A stretch of 64,000 nucleotides of DNA from the NCBI RefSeq assembly GCF_012927345.1, contig NZ_JABBGJ010000025.1, positions 62,001 through 126,000 on the forward strand, in the 5' to 3' direction. The notes under the pieces are model-generated. The model ran no database searches, was not told the origin of the DNA, and saw only the letters and a program-made list of their open reading frames with translations. Positions 36,631 to 45,571 of this stretch are shown piece by piece. Both the position numbers and the translations under genes were made by a program. Within the stretch, counting starts at the first letter, position 1. Every line of letters begins with the position of its first letter. The stretch comes from Paraburkholderia polaris (GTDB lineage: Bacteria > Pseudomonadota > Gammaproteobacteria > Burkholderiales > Burkholderiaceae).

Positions 36631-38187
36631 ATGTCCACCACCACCGCTCAACGCACGACCACGGCAACAGGCACGGCGAGCGCCGGCTACCGGACGCTCT
36701 GGCGTTGGCACTTTTACGCAGGCCTCTTCGTGATGCCGTTTCTGGTGGTGCTTGCGATCACCGGCACGCTGTATTGCTTCCAGCCGCAAATCGAGCCACT
36801 GCTTTACCCGCATCGCCAGGTCGTCGAACCGCAAGCCACGCCCAGGCTGACTGAAGATGCATTGCTTGCCAAAGCGCGCGCGGCGATGCCGGCCAATGCG
36901 CGCGCGGTGACGGCCCCTATCGCGAGTGCACCGGACCGCAGCACCGAGTTCATCTTTCGTCTCGCCGACGGCGAAAAACAGAGTGTCTATCTGAACCCGT
37001 ACAGCGGCGAAGTATTGGGCACGCTGAGCGTCGAGCGCCGCTTTATGCAGGTGGACCGCATGCTTCACCGCAAGCTGCTGCTCGGCAAACCAGGCGAGTT
37101 GCTGATGGAGCTGGCCGCGTGCTGGACGCTGGTGATGATCGGCACCGGCATCGCACTCTGGTGGCCACGCGAGAAAACCGCCGTACGCGCGGCGCTGATG
37201 CCACGTTTCTCTCTACAAGGACGCGCGCTTTGGAAGAACCTTCACGCCGTGATGGGCATCTGGCTCGCGCTCGGCGCGCTCGTATTCGTGCTCAGCGGTC
37301 TGCCGTGGACAGGTTCATGGGGTAAGCAGTTCAAGGCGCTCGCGACCGCCGCCAATCTCGGCGCGCCGCCGGGGTCGTGGGGCGGCTTGCCGTTGCGCTC
37401 TGTACTCCCAGGCGTGCGTGCCAGCGAACATGCGGGCATTGCGAATACAAGCACCGAGACGCAATCGGCACACGGCACCCACGCATCGAACGATGAGCAC
37501 GAAGCGCACGCTAGCCACGATGAGCGCGGTGAACACGCTGAGCACAGCGCGCACGAAGCGAACATGGACTCGATGCCGGGCATGGTCATGGACGACCTGC
37601 CGTTGCCGCTCACACCCTGGGCCGTCGGCAACGTCCCCGTGCCGCAATCCGACGATGCGCACGCGACGCAGGCGCTGCCGCTCGGACGCATCGTCGCTCT
37701 CGTCGCATCGCTCGGTATCCCGAGCGGCTACAACATCGCGCTGCCCGCCTCCGCTACAGGCGTCTACACCGTCTCGTACTTTCCCGCCGACCCGAAAGAC
37801 GAACGCACGCTGTACATCGACCAATACAGCGGCGCGGTGCTGAAAGATATCCGTTATGGCGACTACGGCGCGGTGTCGAAAGCAGTGTCGTATGGCACGT
37901 CGTTGCATATGGGCCGCTATTTCGGCGTCGCCAATCAGATTCTCTGCGCCGCGATTTCACTAGGGCTAGCGGGGATGGCCGTGACGGGTTGCGTGCTGTG
38001 GTGGAAGCGGCGGCCGCAGCGCTCGCTCGGCGCCCCCTCGCGCGAGCGCGCCGCGCCGCCGATGCGTGGCTGGAAAGCCGGCCTCGTTCTGCTCGGCATC
38101 GTCTTCCCGTTGATGGGCGCCACGCTGCTCGCGGTGTGGCTCGCCGACCGCACGATTTTTGGCCGCGCCACGCGGCAACCTGCTTAA
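36631..38187 (+). CDS. PepSY-domain membrane protein with His/Met-rich loop
   Basis: 518 residues with an excellent AGGAGG site. It has four or five membrane helices: LWRWHFYAGLFVMPFLVVLAITGTLY near residue 25-50, a pair around 165-220, and one at the C-terminus (MAVTGCVLWWKRR, VLLGIVFPLMGATLLAVWL). The PepSY region carries EFIFRLADGEKQSVYLNPYSGEVLG. Residues about 265-320 form a loop with nine histidines and the MDSMPGMVM methionine cluster, a likely copper-binding segment. Probably a periplasmic/inner membrane reductase or transfer protein for metal from the receptor. Exact mechanism unknown. Confidence 0.88.
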   Translation: MSTTTAQRTTTATGTASAGYRTLWRWHFYAGLFVMPFLVVLAITGTLYCFQPQIEPLLYPHRQVVEPQATPRLTEDALLAKARAAMPANARAVTAPIASAPDRSTEFIFRLADGEKQSVYLNPYSGEVLGTLSVERRFMQVDRMLHRKLLLGKPGELLMELAACWTLVMIGTGIALWWPREKTAVRAALMPRFSLQGRALWKNLHAVMGIWLALGALVFVLSGLPWTGSWGKQFKALATAANLGAPPGSWGGLPLRSVLPGVRASEHAGIANTSTETQSAHGTHASNDEHEAHASHDERGEHAEHSAHEANMDSMPGMVMDDLPLPLTPWAVGNVPVPQSDDAHATQALPLGRIVALVASLGIPSGYNIALPASATGVYTVSYFPADPKDERTLYIDQYSGAVLKDIRYGDYGAVSKAVSYGTSLHMGRYFGVANQILCAAISLGLAGMAVTGCVLWWKRRPQRSLGAPSRERAAPPMRGWKAGLVLLGIVFPLMGATLLAVWLADRTIFGRATRQPA

Positions 38188-38223
38188 CGCTTCATTCCCG
38201 CTGTCAAAACCGAGGACCACGTC

Positions 38224-38673
38224 ATGAAGACACCACGCAAACTTCTACTCACCGCCTTGCTGTGCGGATCATCCATTCAGGCCTTCGCGGGCGCAGCGAC
38301 AACTGCGAGCATATCGGACTGCTGGATCCGCGCCTTGCCGGGCGATCTGCCGTCGGGCGGCTATTTCAAGGCCAGCAACACGGGTGACCAACCGCTCGAT
38401 CTCGTCGGTGTCAGCGCCGATGCTTTCGGCATGGCCATGCTGCATCAGACGCAAAGCCAGGGCAGCACGTCGTCGATGGCGATGGTCGAACAGGTTGCGG
38501 TGCCCGCGCACGGCTCGCTCGTCTTTGCACCGGGTAACTATCACGTGATGCTGGAGCATCCGAAACAGCCGCTCAAGATCGGCACGACGATCCCGCTGAC
38601 GTTCTCGTTCAGCGACGGCGAGAAAGTCACCGCCGCCTGCGCCGTGAAAAGCGCGAGTACGATGAGTCAGTAA
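38224..38673 (+). CDS. PCu(A)C copper chaperone
   Basis: Periplasmic Cu(I) chaperone of 149 residues with the signal MKTPRKLLLTALLCGSSIQAFA. The family copper site H-x10-M-x21-H-x-M is exact: His74, Met85, His107 and Met109. Such proteins deliver copper to cytochrome oxidase or to storage proteins. The gene is 36 bp behind the PepSY gene and likely in the same transcript. This is the strongest single line of evidence that the block handles copper. Confidence 0.95.
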   Translation: MKTPRKLLLTALLCGSSIQAFAGAATTASISDCWIRALPGDLPSGGYFKASNTGDQPLDLVGVSADAFGMAMLHQTQSQGSTSSMAMVEQVAVPAHGSLVFAPGNYHVMLEHPKQPLKIGTTIPLTFSFSDGEKVTAACAVKSASTMSQ

Positions 38674-38792
38674 CATACCGGCCAGGCAATGTCGCGAGCT
38701 TAAAATCGGCTTACAAATGCTCCCGGCGCTGCGAATCAGGTGCGACGCACCGGCCCCGAGGCAGCCCATGGCGGAGCGACAGTTGAAGTGGT

Positions 38793-38810
38793 GCGGCGAT
38801 CCATCGCCGC
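38793..38810. promoter_or_regulatory. Dyad just ahead of the bufferin precursor gene
   Basis: GCGGCGAT (38793-38800), CC and ATCGCCGC (38803-38810) make a near-perfect 18-bp palindrome six bases before the AGGAG ribosome site. It could be a repressor operator or a 5' hairpin that limits translation of the precursor. Either role is inferred. Confidence 0.55.
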
Positions 38811-38828
38811 TTACTCAGGAGAAACAAT

Positions 38829-39092
38829 ATGAACTCGAAACTTAGCCGGCCGGCATTGATCGCCGCGGCCCTCGCAGGATTCGCGGCCACCGGCATCAGC
38901 GCAGCGCATGCTGACGAGAAGGTTCAGTGTTTTGGCATCGCCAAGGCCGGTCAGAACGACTGCGCGAGCAAGACCGGTGTGCATGACTGCGCCGGTGAGG
39001 CCAAAGTCGACAACGATAAAGGCGACTTCAAGACCGTCCCGAAAGGAACCTGCGAGAAGATGGGCGGCAAAATCGACGAACAGCATTCCTGA
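38829..39092 (+). CDS. bufA: DUF2282-family bufferin-type RiPP precursor
   Basis: 87 residues with AGGAGA upstream. A Sec signal ([19 protein letters not shown]) precedes the mature core [19 protein letters not shown]. Four conserved cysteines (Cys34, Cys45, Cys54, Cys75) and KGTCEKMGG are the family hallmark. In characterised homologues some cysteines are converted by an MNIO enzyme to copper-binding heterocycles, and the exported peptide sequesters copper. Followed directly by the MNIO and partner genes, which is the standard bufA-bufB-bufC order. Modification here is inferred. Confidence 0.9.
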   Translation: MNSKLSRPALIAAALAGFAATGISAAHADEKVQCFGIAKAGQNDCASKTGVHDCAGEAKVDNDKGDFKTVPKGTCEKMGGKIDEQHS

Positions 39093-39129
39093 TGCCAAAG
39101 CGGCGTTCCAGTGCCACGCGAGGCCTTTG

Positions 39130-40026
39130 ATGCATCTCTTCGCCCCTTCTGCCGGCGCGCCGCCCGGCATCGGTATCGGCTTGCGTCATGCCCACTACCG
39201 CGACTTCCTCGACGCCACGCCGCCAGTCGACTGGGTCGAGGTGCACAGTGAAAACTATTTCGGCGACGGTGGCTTCGACCTGCACGTGCTCGACACCGTG
39301 CGACGCGACCTGCCCGTCAGTTTGCATGGGGTCGGTCTCGGCCTTGGCTCGGCGAAGCCACTCGACTTCGCTCACGTTGCGAAGCTCAAACGTCTGATCG
39401 AGCGGATCGAGCCGGCCGTTGTCTCTGAACATCTGTGCTGGGGCGCGACGTCAACCGGCCATCTGAACGATCTTTTGCCGATGCCCTTGACCGAGGCGGC
39501 GCTCGCGCTGCTCTCCTCGCGGGTCAGCGAATTGCAGGACGCGCTGGGCCGGCCGGTTCTGCTGGAAAACGTCTCCACCTACGTTCGATTCCGCGACGAT
39601 CAGTACCGCGAGACGGCATTCCTTGCCGAACTCGCGTCCCGCACGGGTTGCGGCGTATTACTCGACGTGAACAACCTGTATGTGAATCAACGCAATCATG
39701 GAGAGGACGCCATTGCGGCCATGAACGCGCTGGCGATCGGCACGATTGGCGAGATTCATCTTGCGGGTCATCGCGTGACGGACATCGCCGTCATCGACGA
39801 TCACGGCTCGCGTGTCGCCAACGAAGTCTGGGCGCTCTATGAATACGCACTACAGCGGTTCGGCACGATACCGGCGCTGATCGAGTGGGATACCGACATA
39901 CCAGCGTTAAGCATCGTGCTCGATGAAGCCAGCCGCGCCCGTGATATTCAGAACACCGTTCACGCGAGGCGCGCGGCCCTCGCCTCTTCGACTCAACACG
40001 ACGCCCGCGATGCTAACGCCGCTTGA
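39130..40026 (+). CDS. bufB: DUF692 multinuclear iron-dependent oxidase (MNIO)
   Basis: 298-residue TIM-barrel oxidase of the DUF692/MbnB family. It should modify cysteines of the upstream precursor. Metal-ligand candidates lie in the family motifs [10 protein letters not shown] (His66), LLENVS (Glu146), LLDVNNLY (Asp179/Asn182), EIHLAGH (His210), DDHG (His225) and LIEWDTDIP (Glu252). GAGG is six bases before the ATG; frames upstream of it look like shadow. It overlaps the next gene by 17 bp, indicating co-translation. The protein is cytoplasmic. Confidence 0.93.
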   Translation: MHLFAPSAGAPPGIGIGLRHAHYRDFLDATPPVDWVEVHSENYFGDGGFDLHVLDTVRRDLPVSLHGVGLGLGSAKPLDFAHVAKLKRLIERIEPAVVSEHLCWGATSTGHLNDLLPMPLTEAALALLSSRVSELQDALGRPVLLENVSTYVRFRDDQYRETAFLAELASRTGCGVLLDVNNLYVNQRNHGEDAIAAMNALAIGTIGEIHLAGHRVTDIAVIDDHGSRVANEVWALYEYALQRFGTIPALIEWDTDIPALSIVLDEASRARDIQNTVHARRAALASSTQHDARDANAA

Positions 40027-40921
40027 GTCACTGCAGCGCATGTTTGCCGAATCGCTGGAGAGCGAACAGCGACCCGTGCTCTCGCGATTGCAATGCACGG
40101 CGCGCGAAGTCGATCACGCGCAAGCTCGCGCCGACAGCCCTACATGTGCCACTGGACAAACACCCTGCTCCACCGGCACCGGCACCGGCAACGGCACCGG
40201 CGACCGACTCACCGACAACCTGCGCCAGCGCCTCGACCTCTATTGCAGCAGCATTCGCGCCAATCGGCGGACGGCACTCGCGAGCGCCTATCCCGTCTTG
40301 CTGGCGCTGGTCGGCGCAGCCTACTTCGATGCGCTGTCAATGGCTTACACGCAAGCGCACCCGTCGCAGAGCGGCGACCTCAATCGCTTCGGCGCAGCGC
40401 TACCGGCTTTCATCGAAACCTATGAACCGGCACCCCGTTTCCGTTATTTCGCCGACCTCGCGCGTCTCGAATGGTCGCTGCATCTGGCCTACTTTGCCGC
40501 GGACGCTAACGTGCTGACGCAACCGGAATGGGCCGCCATCCGCCCCGAGGACCTGCTCGATGCGAAACTGGCCGTCCATCCCGCCTGCGCACTCATCTCG
40601 TCGCGCTATACGATCGCCGGGATCTGGACAGCGCATCAACCAGCGGGCTCTTTTCCGGCAGATATTGAGTCCCCGACCTATGCACTGGTTGTGAGGCCAC
40701 TATGGCGGCCGCACATACTCATTCAATGTGCCGCCGCACATGCGGCTTTCGATGCGTTGCAGCGCGGAGCCACGCTCAATGAAGCGCTCGACTCGGCATT
40801 TGCGATCGATGTCGAATTCAATTTCACGTCGCAATGGCGCGCATGGATCGCGGCCTCGGCGATTACAGGCCTCCAGCCCGGTACGCAGAACGCCCCACCT
40901 ACGCTTGCGCCAGCGCCTTGA
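40010..40921 (+). CDS. bufC: DUF2063-family partner protein for RiPP maturation
   Basis: 303 residues. The N-terminal DUF2063 domain ([14 protein letters not shown]..., [48 protein letters not shown]) is thought to recognise the precursor and deliver it to the MNIO oxidase. The C-terminal half resembles that of known BufC proteins. Between residues about 55 and 70 there is a Thr-Gly-rich low-complexity insert encoded by an ACCGGC-type microsatellite. It overlaps bufB by 17 bp. Confidence 0.88.
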   Translation: MLTPLESLQRMFAESLESEQRPVLSRLQCTAREVDHAQARADSPTCATGQTPCSTGTGTGNGTGDRLTDNLRQRLDLYCSSIRANRRTALASAYPVLLALVGAAYFDALSMAYTQAHPSQSGDLNRFGAALPAFIETYEPAPRFRYFADLARLEWSLHLAYFAADANVLTQPEWAAIRPEDLLDAKLAVHPACALISSRYTIAGIWTAHQPAGSFPADIESPTYALVVRPLWRPHILIQCAAAHAAFDALQRGATLNEALDSAFAIDVEFNFTSQWRAWIAASAITGLQPGTQNAPPTLAPAP

Positions 40922-41041
40922 CGACCTGCCGACGCGGTCCATTCAGAAGAATTTCGACTGCATCGACAACCCAGCCGCCTGGGCGCCTTGCCGCCTCCCG
41001 CATTGCCACCGTTGCATAATCTGCTCGTTTGCGATACATTG

Positions 41042-41072
41042 TGCTCGATTATGATCGTTTTACAATCGAGCA
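41042..41072. promoter_or_regulatory. Dyad upstream of the DeoR gene
   Basis: TGCTCGATT (41042-41050) and AATCGAGCA (41064-41072) form a perfect 9-bp inverted repeat with a 13-bp gap, ending 10 bp before the start codon. A further TGCTCG lies upstream near 41020. Autoregulation by the DeoR protein encoded next is the simplest reading. Confidence 0.55.
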
Positions 41073-41082
41073 GGGTGAAGTC

Positions 41083-41877
41083 ATGCAACGAACGCGACAA
41101 GACGCAATGGACGGGCTTCTGCCCGAGGAACGGGAACGGCTGATTCTGGAACGGCTGCGAGCGCAGGGCCGCGTCCTGGCATCCGAACTCGCGGCTGAAC
41201 TTCAGACCTCCGAACACACGGTGCGCCGTCACTTGCGCGAGCTGGCCGACCAGGGTCATTGCAAGCGCGTCTACGGCGGCGCCCTGCTGATCTCACCTGC
41301 TGGCGAAAGCGCCTCGGTTCGTATGCGCGAAGCCGTGGACCGAAAGGCCTGTCTCGCCGTCGTTGCTGCATCGATCGTCCGGCCAAAGCACGTCATTTTG
41401 CTGGACACCGGGTCGACCAACGTCGCCATCGCCGCGGCGCTGCCGGACAACGCGGATCTAACCGTCGTGACAAACTCGCCTGAGGCTTGCGCGCGCCTCC
41501 TGAACCGGCCGGGGTTCGACATCATTCTCATCGGCGGGCGCATCGCTCAGCACGCGGCCGGCTCGACCGGCGCCACGGCCTTGCTGCAGATCCAGCAGAT
41601 CAAGGCCGATCTTTGCTTTCTGGGCGCGTGCGCGTTCGATCCAGACGAAGGCGTCGCCGCGTTCGACGCCGAAGAGGCCGAACTGAAACGGGCGATGGTA
41701 AAAGCAAGCAGCCAGGTCGCCATTGCCATGACGTCGGAAAAGCTGGTGACCGCTGCGCCGTTTTCCGTTGCGCCGGCGCGCGCCGTGGACTATCTGTTTG
41801 TCGAAGCGGATGTGACGGCCGAGCGGCGCGCCCTGCTCGAAACGGTCTGCGACAACGTCATGGTGGCGCGCTCATGA
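41083..41877 (+). CDS. DeoR-family transcriptional regulator
   Basis: 264 residues. The N-terminal DeoR helix-turn-helix (ERERLILERLRAQGRVLASELAAELQTSEHTVRRHLRELADQGHCKRVYGGAL) and the C-terminal sugar-phosphate sensor (LLDTGSTNVAIAAAL, NSPEACARLL, LIGGRI, KADLCFLGACAFDPDEGV) are both complete. It probably senses a phosphorylated sugar. The stop overlaps the next start (ATGA), so regulator and transporter are co-translated. Confidence 0.92.
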   Translation: MQRTRQDAMDGLLPEERERLILERLRAQGRVLASELAAELQTSEHTVRRHLRELADQGHCKRVYGGALLISPAGESASVRMREAVDRKACLAVVAASIVRPKHVILLDTGSTNVAIAAALPDNADLTVVTNSPEACARLLNRPGFDIILIGGRIAQHAAGSTGATALLQIQQIKADLCFLGACAFDPDEGVAAFDAEEAELKRAMVKASSQVAIAMTSEKLVTAAPFSVAPARAVDYLFVEADVTAERRALLETVCDNVMVARS

Positions 41878-43052
41878 AAGCACTCGCCAAGCCGTTCGCT
41901 CAGCCAGGCACCAAGCCGCTCAAGGAGCGTGTGGCCACCCTCGGCGTGTTTCTCGCCAACGGATTCGGGATCGGCGCCTGGGCGGTCGAAGTGCCTCGCA
42001 TCAAGGAAAGCCTGTCACTCAGCGACACCTCGTTGGGCATCGCGCTGTTCGCCTTCGCGCTGGGGGCCATCGTGGCGATGCCGCTGGCCGGACAGTTGGT
42101 GCCGCGCTTCGGCAGCGGCCGGCTTACCGCGCTGCTCGGCGCGGCGTTTGTCGTGGCGCTGCCGCTCCCCGCCTTCGCGCCGAACCTGGCGACGCTGTGC
42201 ATCGTGCTCCTCGCGCTCGGTGCAGCGAACGGCGCGCTCGACGTCTTGATGAATGGCCACGCCAGCGCGATCGAAACGCAATGGAAGTCGCCGATCATGT
42301 CGTCGTTTCACGCGTCGTGGAGTGCGGGGGGCCTGCTCGGCGCAGCAACGGGCGGCATGCTGCAGAAAGGCGGCGTCGGCGTAATCGGCGGTCTCGTTCT
42401 GCCGGACCTGTTCATCGCCGGCCTCATTCTCGCCGCTGCAGTGCTCGCGTTGCGCGATCTCGGCCCCAGGGCGGCCGCGTCCTCCAGCGGATTTGCTTTG
42501 CCCAATGCCGGTGTGATGAAACTTGCGCTGCTCGCGTTCCTTTGCTTGCTGGTGGAAGGCTCAGTGGCCGATTGGAGCGCGGTGTACTTGCGCTCGGCCT
42601 TGAACGAAGAGGCCAGCGTCGCCGCGGTCGGTTATTCCGCGTTCGCTTTCTCGATGGCCGCCTGCCGCTTCGTCGGCGACGGCTTCGTGCGCCGCTTCGG
42701 TTCGGGCAAGGTGGTCGGCCTCGGCGGTCTTCTGGCGACGGCCGGGCTCGCGCTGGTACTGGGCCTGCCGACCGTGTTCACGGCTTTCGCGGGCTTCGCC
42801 ATGGTCGGCGTCGGCCTCGCGAATATCGTCCCGGTCATCTTCAGTGCGGCGGGCCGCTCTTCCGTCACGCCGGCTATCGGTGTGTCGATGGCGGCCACGG
42901 CGGGCTATGCCGGCTTCCTGGTCGGCCCGCCGTTGATCGGATTCGGCGCGGGCCTGCTCGGCTTGCGCGTTGCGTTATGCGTACTCGTCGTGGCTACCTT
43001 GATCGTGTGCCTGCTGGGTGGCAAAGCGGTGCGCAGGGCGAGCGTTGGCTAG
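41874..43052 (+). CDS. MFS transporter (YbjJ-like)
   Basis: 392-residue major facilitator with twelve helices. It is similar in layout to E. coli YbjJ, with a mid-protein FHASWSAGGLLGAATGG motif and GDGFVRRFGSGK loop. There is no signal peptide. It overlaps the DeoR gene by four bases. The pair probably handles one carbohydrate or derivative. It could be an exporter instead; the direction is not readable. Confidence 0.87.
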   Translation: MKALAKPFAQPGTKPLKERVATLGVFLANGFGIGAWAVEVPRIKESLSLSDTSLGIALFAFALGAIVAMPLAGQLVPRFGSGRLTALLGAAFVVALPLPAFAPNLATLCIVLLALGAANGALDVLMNGHASAIETQWKSPIMSSFHASWSAGGLLGAATGGMLQKGGVGVIGGLVLPDLFIAGLILAAAVLALRDLGPRAAASSSGFALPNAGVMKLALLAFLCLLVEGSVADWSAVYLRSALNEEASVAAVGYSAFAFSMAACRFVGDGFVRRFGSGKVVGLGGLLATAGLALVLGLPTVFTAFAGFAMVGVGLANIVPVIFSAAGRSSVTPAIGVSMAATAGYAGFLVGPPLIGFGAGLLGLRVALCVLVVATLIVCLLGGKAVRRASVG

Positions 43053-43140
43053 AACAGGCCCACGGCTCGACCTTGAACAGCACGCCCACCATCGGATCGC
43101 GGACGCTGGTGTCGAAGCGGTCTGCTTTTGTCGCAACGCC

Positions 43141-44457
43141 TTACGATGCACTCATCGGAATCAGCCGCGGCTTCGTCAGGCTGTATGCGATTTGCCCAAA
43201 GAGGGTATTCAGGCTGTTGGTTCCACCGGCGGCATTCGCACACGTATCCGAGTAGAAATACGACGAGTTTGTCGCTATCGATTCCATCGTATTGCAGGCA
43301 GTGAGTTTGTCATTACCGTCGCCACAACTCGGCGCCGACGCGGCCTCGCCACCCAGATAAGCAACGGTGTAGATCAAGGTGCCCGTGTTGCTCTTGATGG
43401 CGGACGCTGCGTTGATGGCCGCCTGACACTCGCTTCCATAGGTACTGCTATAGGTACTGCCGAGCTGGCTCGTCGTGGACGCCGCTATACCGTCGCTCAG
43501 CAGGATGATCACATTCTGTCCGGGTGGACTCTCGGTCGCGGCAGTCGCAGCCAGGGAAGTTTGCGCCGCCGTGATCGCCTGCGCGTAGAACGTGCCCAGC
43601 CCGCCCGGCGCCGGGAGACCGCCGCAACTGCCGCCACCGAGTGCCTGGACGATACCGGAACTGGTATTCACTTGCTGGTTGCTGCCAAGATAACCCGAGC
43701 TCGCGGAAGCGTACTGATAGCTGGCACCTGATGCCGAATAACTGCTGGCAATCGTCGGCGACTTCCCAGAGCACGAAAAACTATAGGTTGACGATGTTTG
43801 CGGCGGAAATGCCATCAATCCAACCTTGTCACCGGCGTTGGTCAAGCCGGTCAGCAACTTCATTGCGCCAGCCTCGGCACACTGCAGTCTCGTCTGCGCT
43901 ACGCCGTTTGAATTCTTGCAGTTACTGTCGGTAGTGGTGCTCATCGATCTTGTGGTGTCGAGGATGATCATTACGTTATAGAGCGCGGGCTCCGCCCCGC
44001 CCCCCGCGCCCGCCTCCGAGGTTGCACTGATTTTTTGAGAGTTCATACCGAATACCTTGGCGAAGAAAAGCGGCACAGTCGCTTGCTGCGTCACCTTGAT
44101 GCCGTTGTATCCGGATGCTGCCTGTTTGTACGGCAATGTGATGCTGGACAAGGTCAAGCCCGTTACGGTGGCGGTCGCGGGGCTGACGCCGCCTGGCATG
44201 GTATTGCCTTGCCCTGCCGTGAACGCCTGCGCGTCGCTGGCAGCGGTCGCCCATGGCTTGGTCCACAGATCCACCGCACCGGCCAGTGCCGCCGCATCGG
44301 TGGCGCTCTGCAAGCGCCTTTGGCTGAACGCCAGATAGCCGTAATCGACGGCAAGCGCCGCAAACCCCAAAAGGACGACCAGAGAAAGCGCCACCACAAC
44401 GGAGACAGAACCGCGCTGGCCTGACGGCGCGCCACGAAGCCTAAGGTCTTTTCTCAT
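43141..44457 (-). CDS. tadG: Tad pilus-assembly protein TadG-like, vWA domain
   Basis: 438 residues with GGAGG upstream. An N-terminal TadE/TadG membrane helix (RGSVSVVVALSLVVLLGFAALAVDYGY) lacks the +5 Glu of processed pseudopilins, as expected for TadG. The von Willebrand factor A domain begins near NVMIILDTTRSMS, with a DxTxS variant of the metal site. It is thought to be an anchor or assembly protein on the periplasmic side. Last gene of the leftward tad locus. It contains Ser/Thr-rich stretches and several Cys. Confidence 0.9.
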   Translation of the reverse strand: MRKDLRLRGAPSGQRGSVSVVVALSLVVLLGFAALAVDYGYLAFSQRRLQSATDAAALAGAVDLWTKPWATAASDAQAFTAGQGNTMPGGVSPATATVTGLTLSSITLPYKQAASGYNGIKVTQQATVPLFFAKVFGMNSQKISATSEAGAGGGAEPALYNVMIILDTTRSMSTTTDSNCKNSNGVAQTRLQCAEAGAMKLLTGLTNAGDKVGLMAFPPQTSSTYSFSCSGKSPTIASSYSASGASYQYASASSGYLGSNQQVNTSSGIVQALGGGSCGGLPAPGGLGTFYAQAITAAQTSLAATAATESPPGQNVIILLSDGIAASTTSQLGSTYSSTYGSECQAAINAASAIKSNTGTLIYTVAYLGGEAASAPSCGDGNDKLTACNTMESIATNSSYFYSDTCANAAGGTNSLNTLFGQIAYSLTKPRLIPMSAS

Positions 44458-44493
44458 GATTTCACGCCCTCCCAAACTGTTGAACCGGTCTTC

Positions 44494-44949
44494 TTATTGC
44501 ACTCGCTCGACTGCTGTGGCATTGAGCGCAGACGGCATCATCGAATAGAGACCAGACAACGACCCCTTGAACAGGGGCGAAAAGTTGCTGTAGGTAACGG
44601 TCACAGCCGCGGTTGCTACGGCCGATGCGCTTGCGGCACTGGTCAGATCCGATGCGCAAGCTGAATCGCTCGTGCAGTTGCCTCCGTTTACGGAAGCCGT
44701 GATTGACAGGTTGCCGGTGTTCAGCACCGCTGCCGACGTTTGCACCTGAGTTTGCGTCCCCGTATAGGGAGTCGTCGTGCCACGTTGCGACGCAAAATAG
44801 CGTGCGCCCGCCGATGCGGCGTTGGCGACCATCACGTAATTGCTGAGCAACCAGCCGACCTGCGCGAGGCCAAGCGCGATCACGAGAAGCACCGGGACGA
44901 GCAGGGCAAACTCAACCGCCGCGATTCCTTTCTGTTTCTTTAGCATCAT
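44494..44949 (-). CDS. tadE: TadE-family pseudopilin
   Basis: 151 residues. GGGAGG precedes a double ATG. The segment KG|IAAVEFALLVPVLLVIALG fits a prepilin peptidase site with Glu at +5, then a membrane helix. The periplasmic part has a Cys pair (GGNCTSDSACASDL). Minor pseudopilin needed for Flp assembly. Followed by TadG. Confidence 0.9.
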   Translation of the reverse strand: MMLKKQKGIAAVEFALLVPVLLVIALGLAQVGWLLSNYVMVANAASAGARYFASQRGTTTPYTGTQTQVQTSAAVLNTGNLSITASVNGGNCTSDSACASDLTSAASASAVATAAVTVTYSNFSPLFKGSLSGLYSMMPSALNATAVERVQ

Positions 44950-45026
44950 GGTCGCCTCCCCCCTTATGAAATCGCAGCGGTTGCCAACGAGACCGGTGCG
45001 TTGCCGGACATGACATTTGCAGGCAT

Positions 45027-45479
45027 TCATTGCACGAGTTCGGACATGTTCGCGCTCAAACTGGACGGCATGATTGACTTGAGACTGTATAAAGCGCCAA
45101 TGAAAAGGGGCGTAAACGAATAACCGAGCGACACTCGCGCCTCCATTCCTGCCGCCGGTGCCTGAGTGGAAGTCCCCAGCGCGGTTGCGCAAGTGCTGTC
45201 ACTGGAACAGGATGTGCCGCCAACGCTCATGGTGATGGTCAGCGCGCTCTTCAATGCCGCCGTCGACGCCAGTATGGCTTGCTGTGTATCCGTATAGGGC
45301 GTGGCGTAGCCACGTTCCGATGCAAGCAGGTGAGCGCCCAGCGACGCTGCATTCGTTAGCACAATGTAGTTGTTCATCAGCCAGCCGAATTGCGCGGTGC
45401 CGAACAACAATGCAAGCAGGATCGGGAGCACAAGAGCAAACTCCACTGCCGCCACGCCACGCTGATTTTTCCGTTTCAT
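45027..45479 (-). CDS. TadE-family pseudopilin, second copy
   Basis: 150 residues, a close parallel of its neighbour: QRG|VAAVEFALVLPILLALLFG with Glu at +5, and a Cys pair in TSCSSDSTCATAL. GGGGAGGG upstream. The two TadE-like proteins probably arose by duplication; one may play the TadF role. Confidence 0.9.
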   Translation of the reverse strand: MKRKNQRGVAAVEFALVLPILLALLFGTAQFGWLMNNYIVLTNAASLGAHLLASERGYATPYTDTQQAILASTAALKSALTITMSVGGTSCSSDSTCATALGTSTQAPAAGMEARVSLGYSFTPLFIGALYSLKSIMPSSLSANMSELVQ

Positions 45480-45571
45480 ATGCCCTCCCCAATCGTCGAT
45501 GAACGCGTTAAGACCTCGAGCGCGAGCCGCTTCCTTTAGCGCCTTGGACGGTCCTTGCCAACGCGCCGCCG

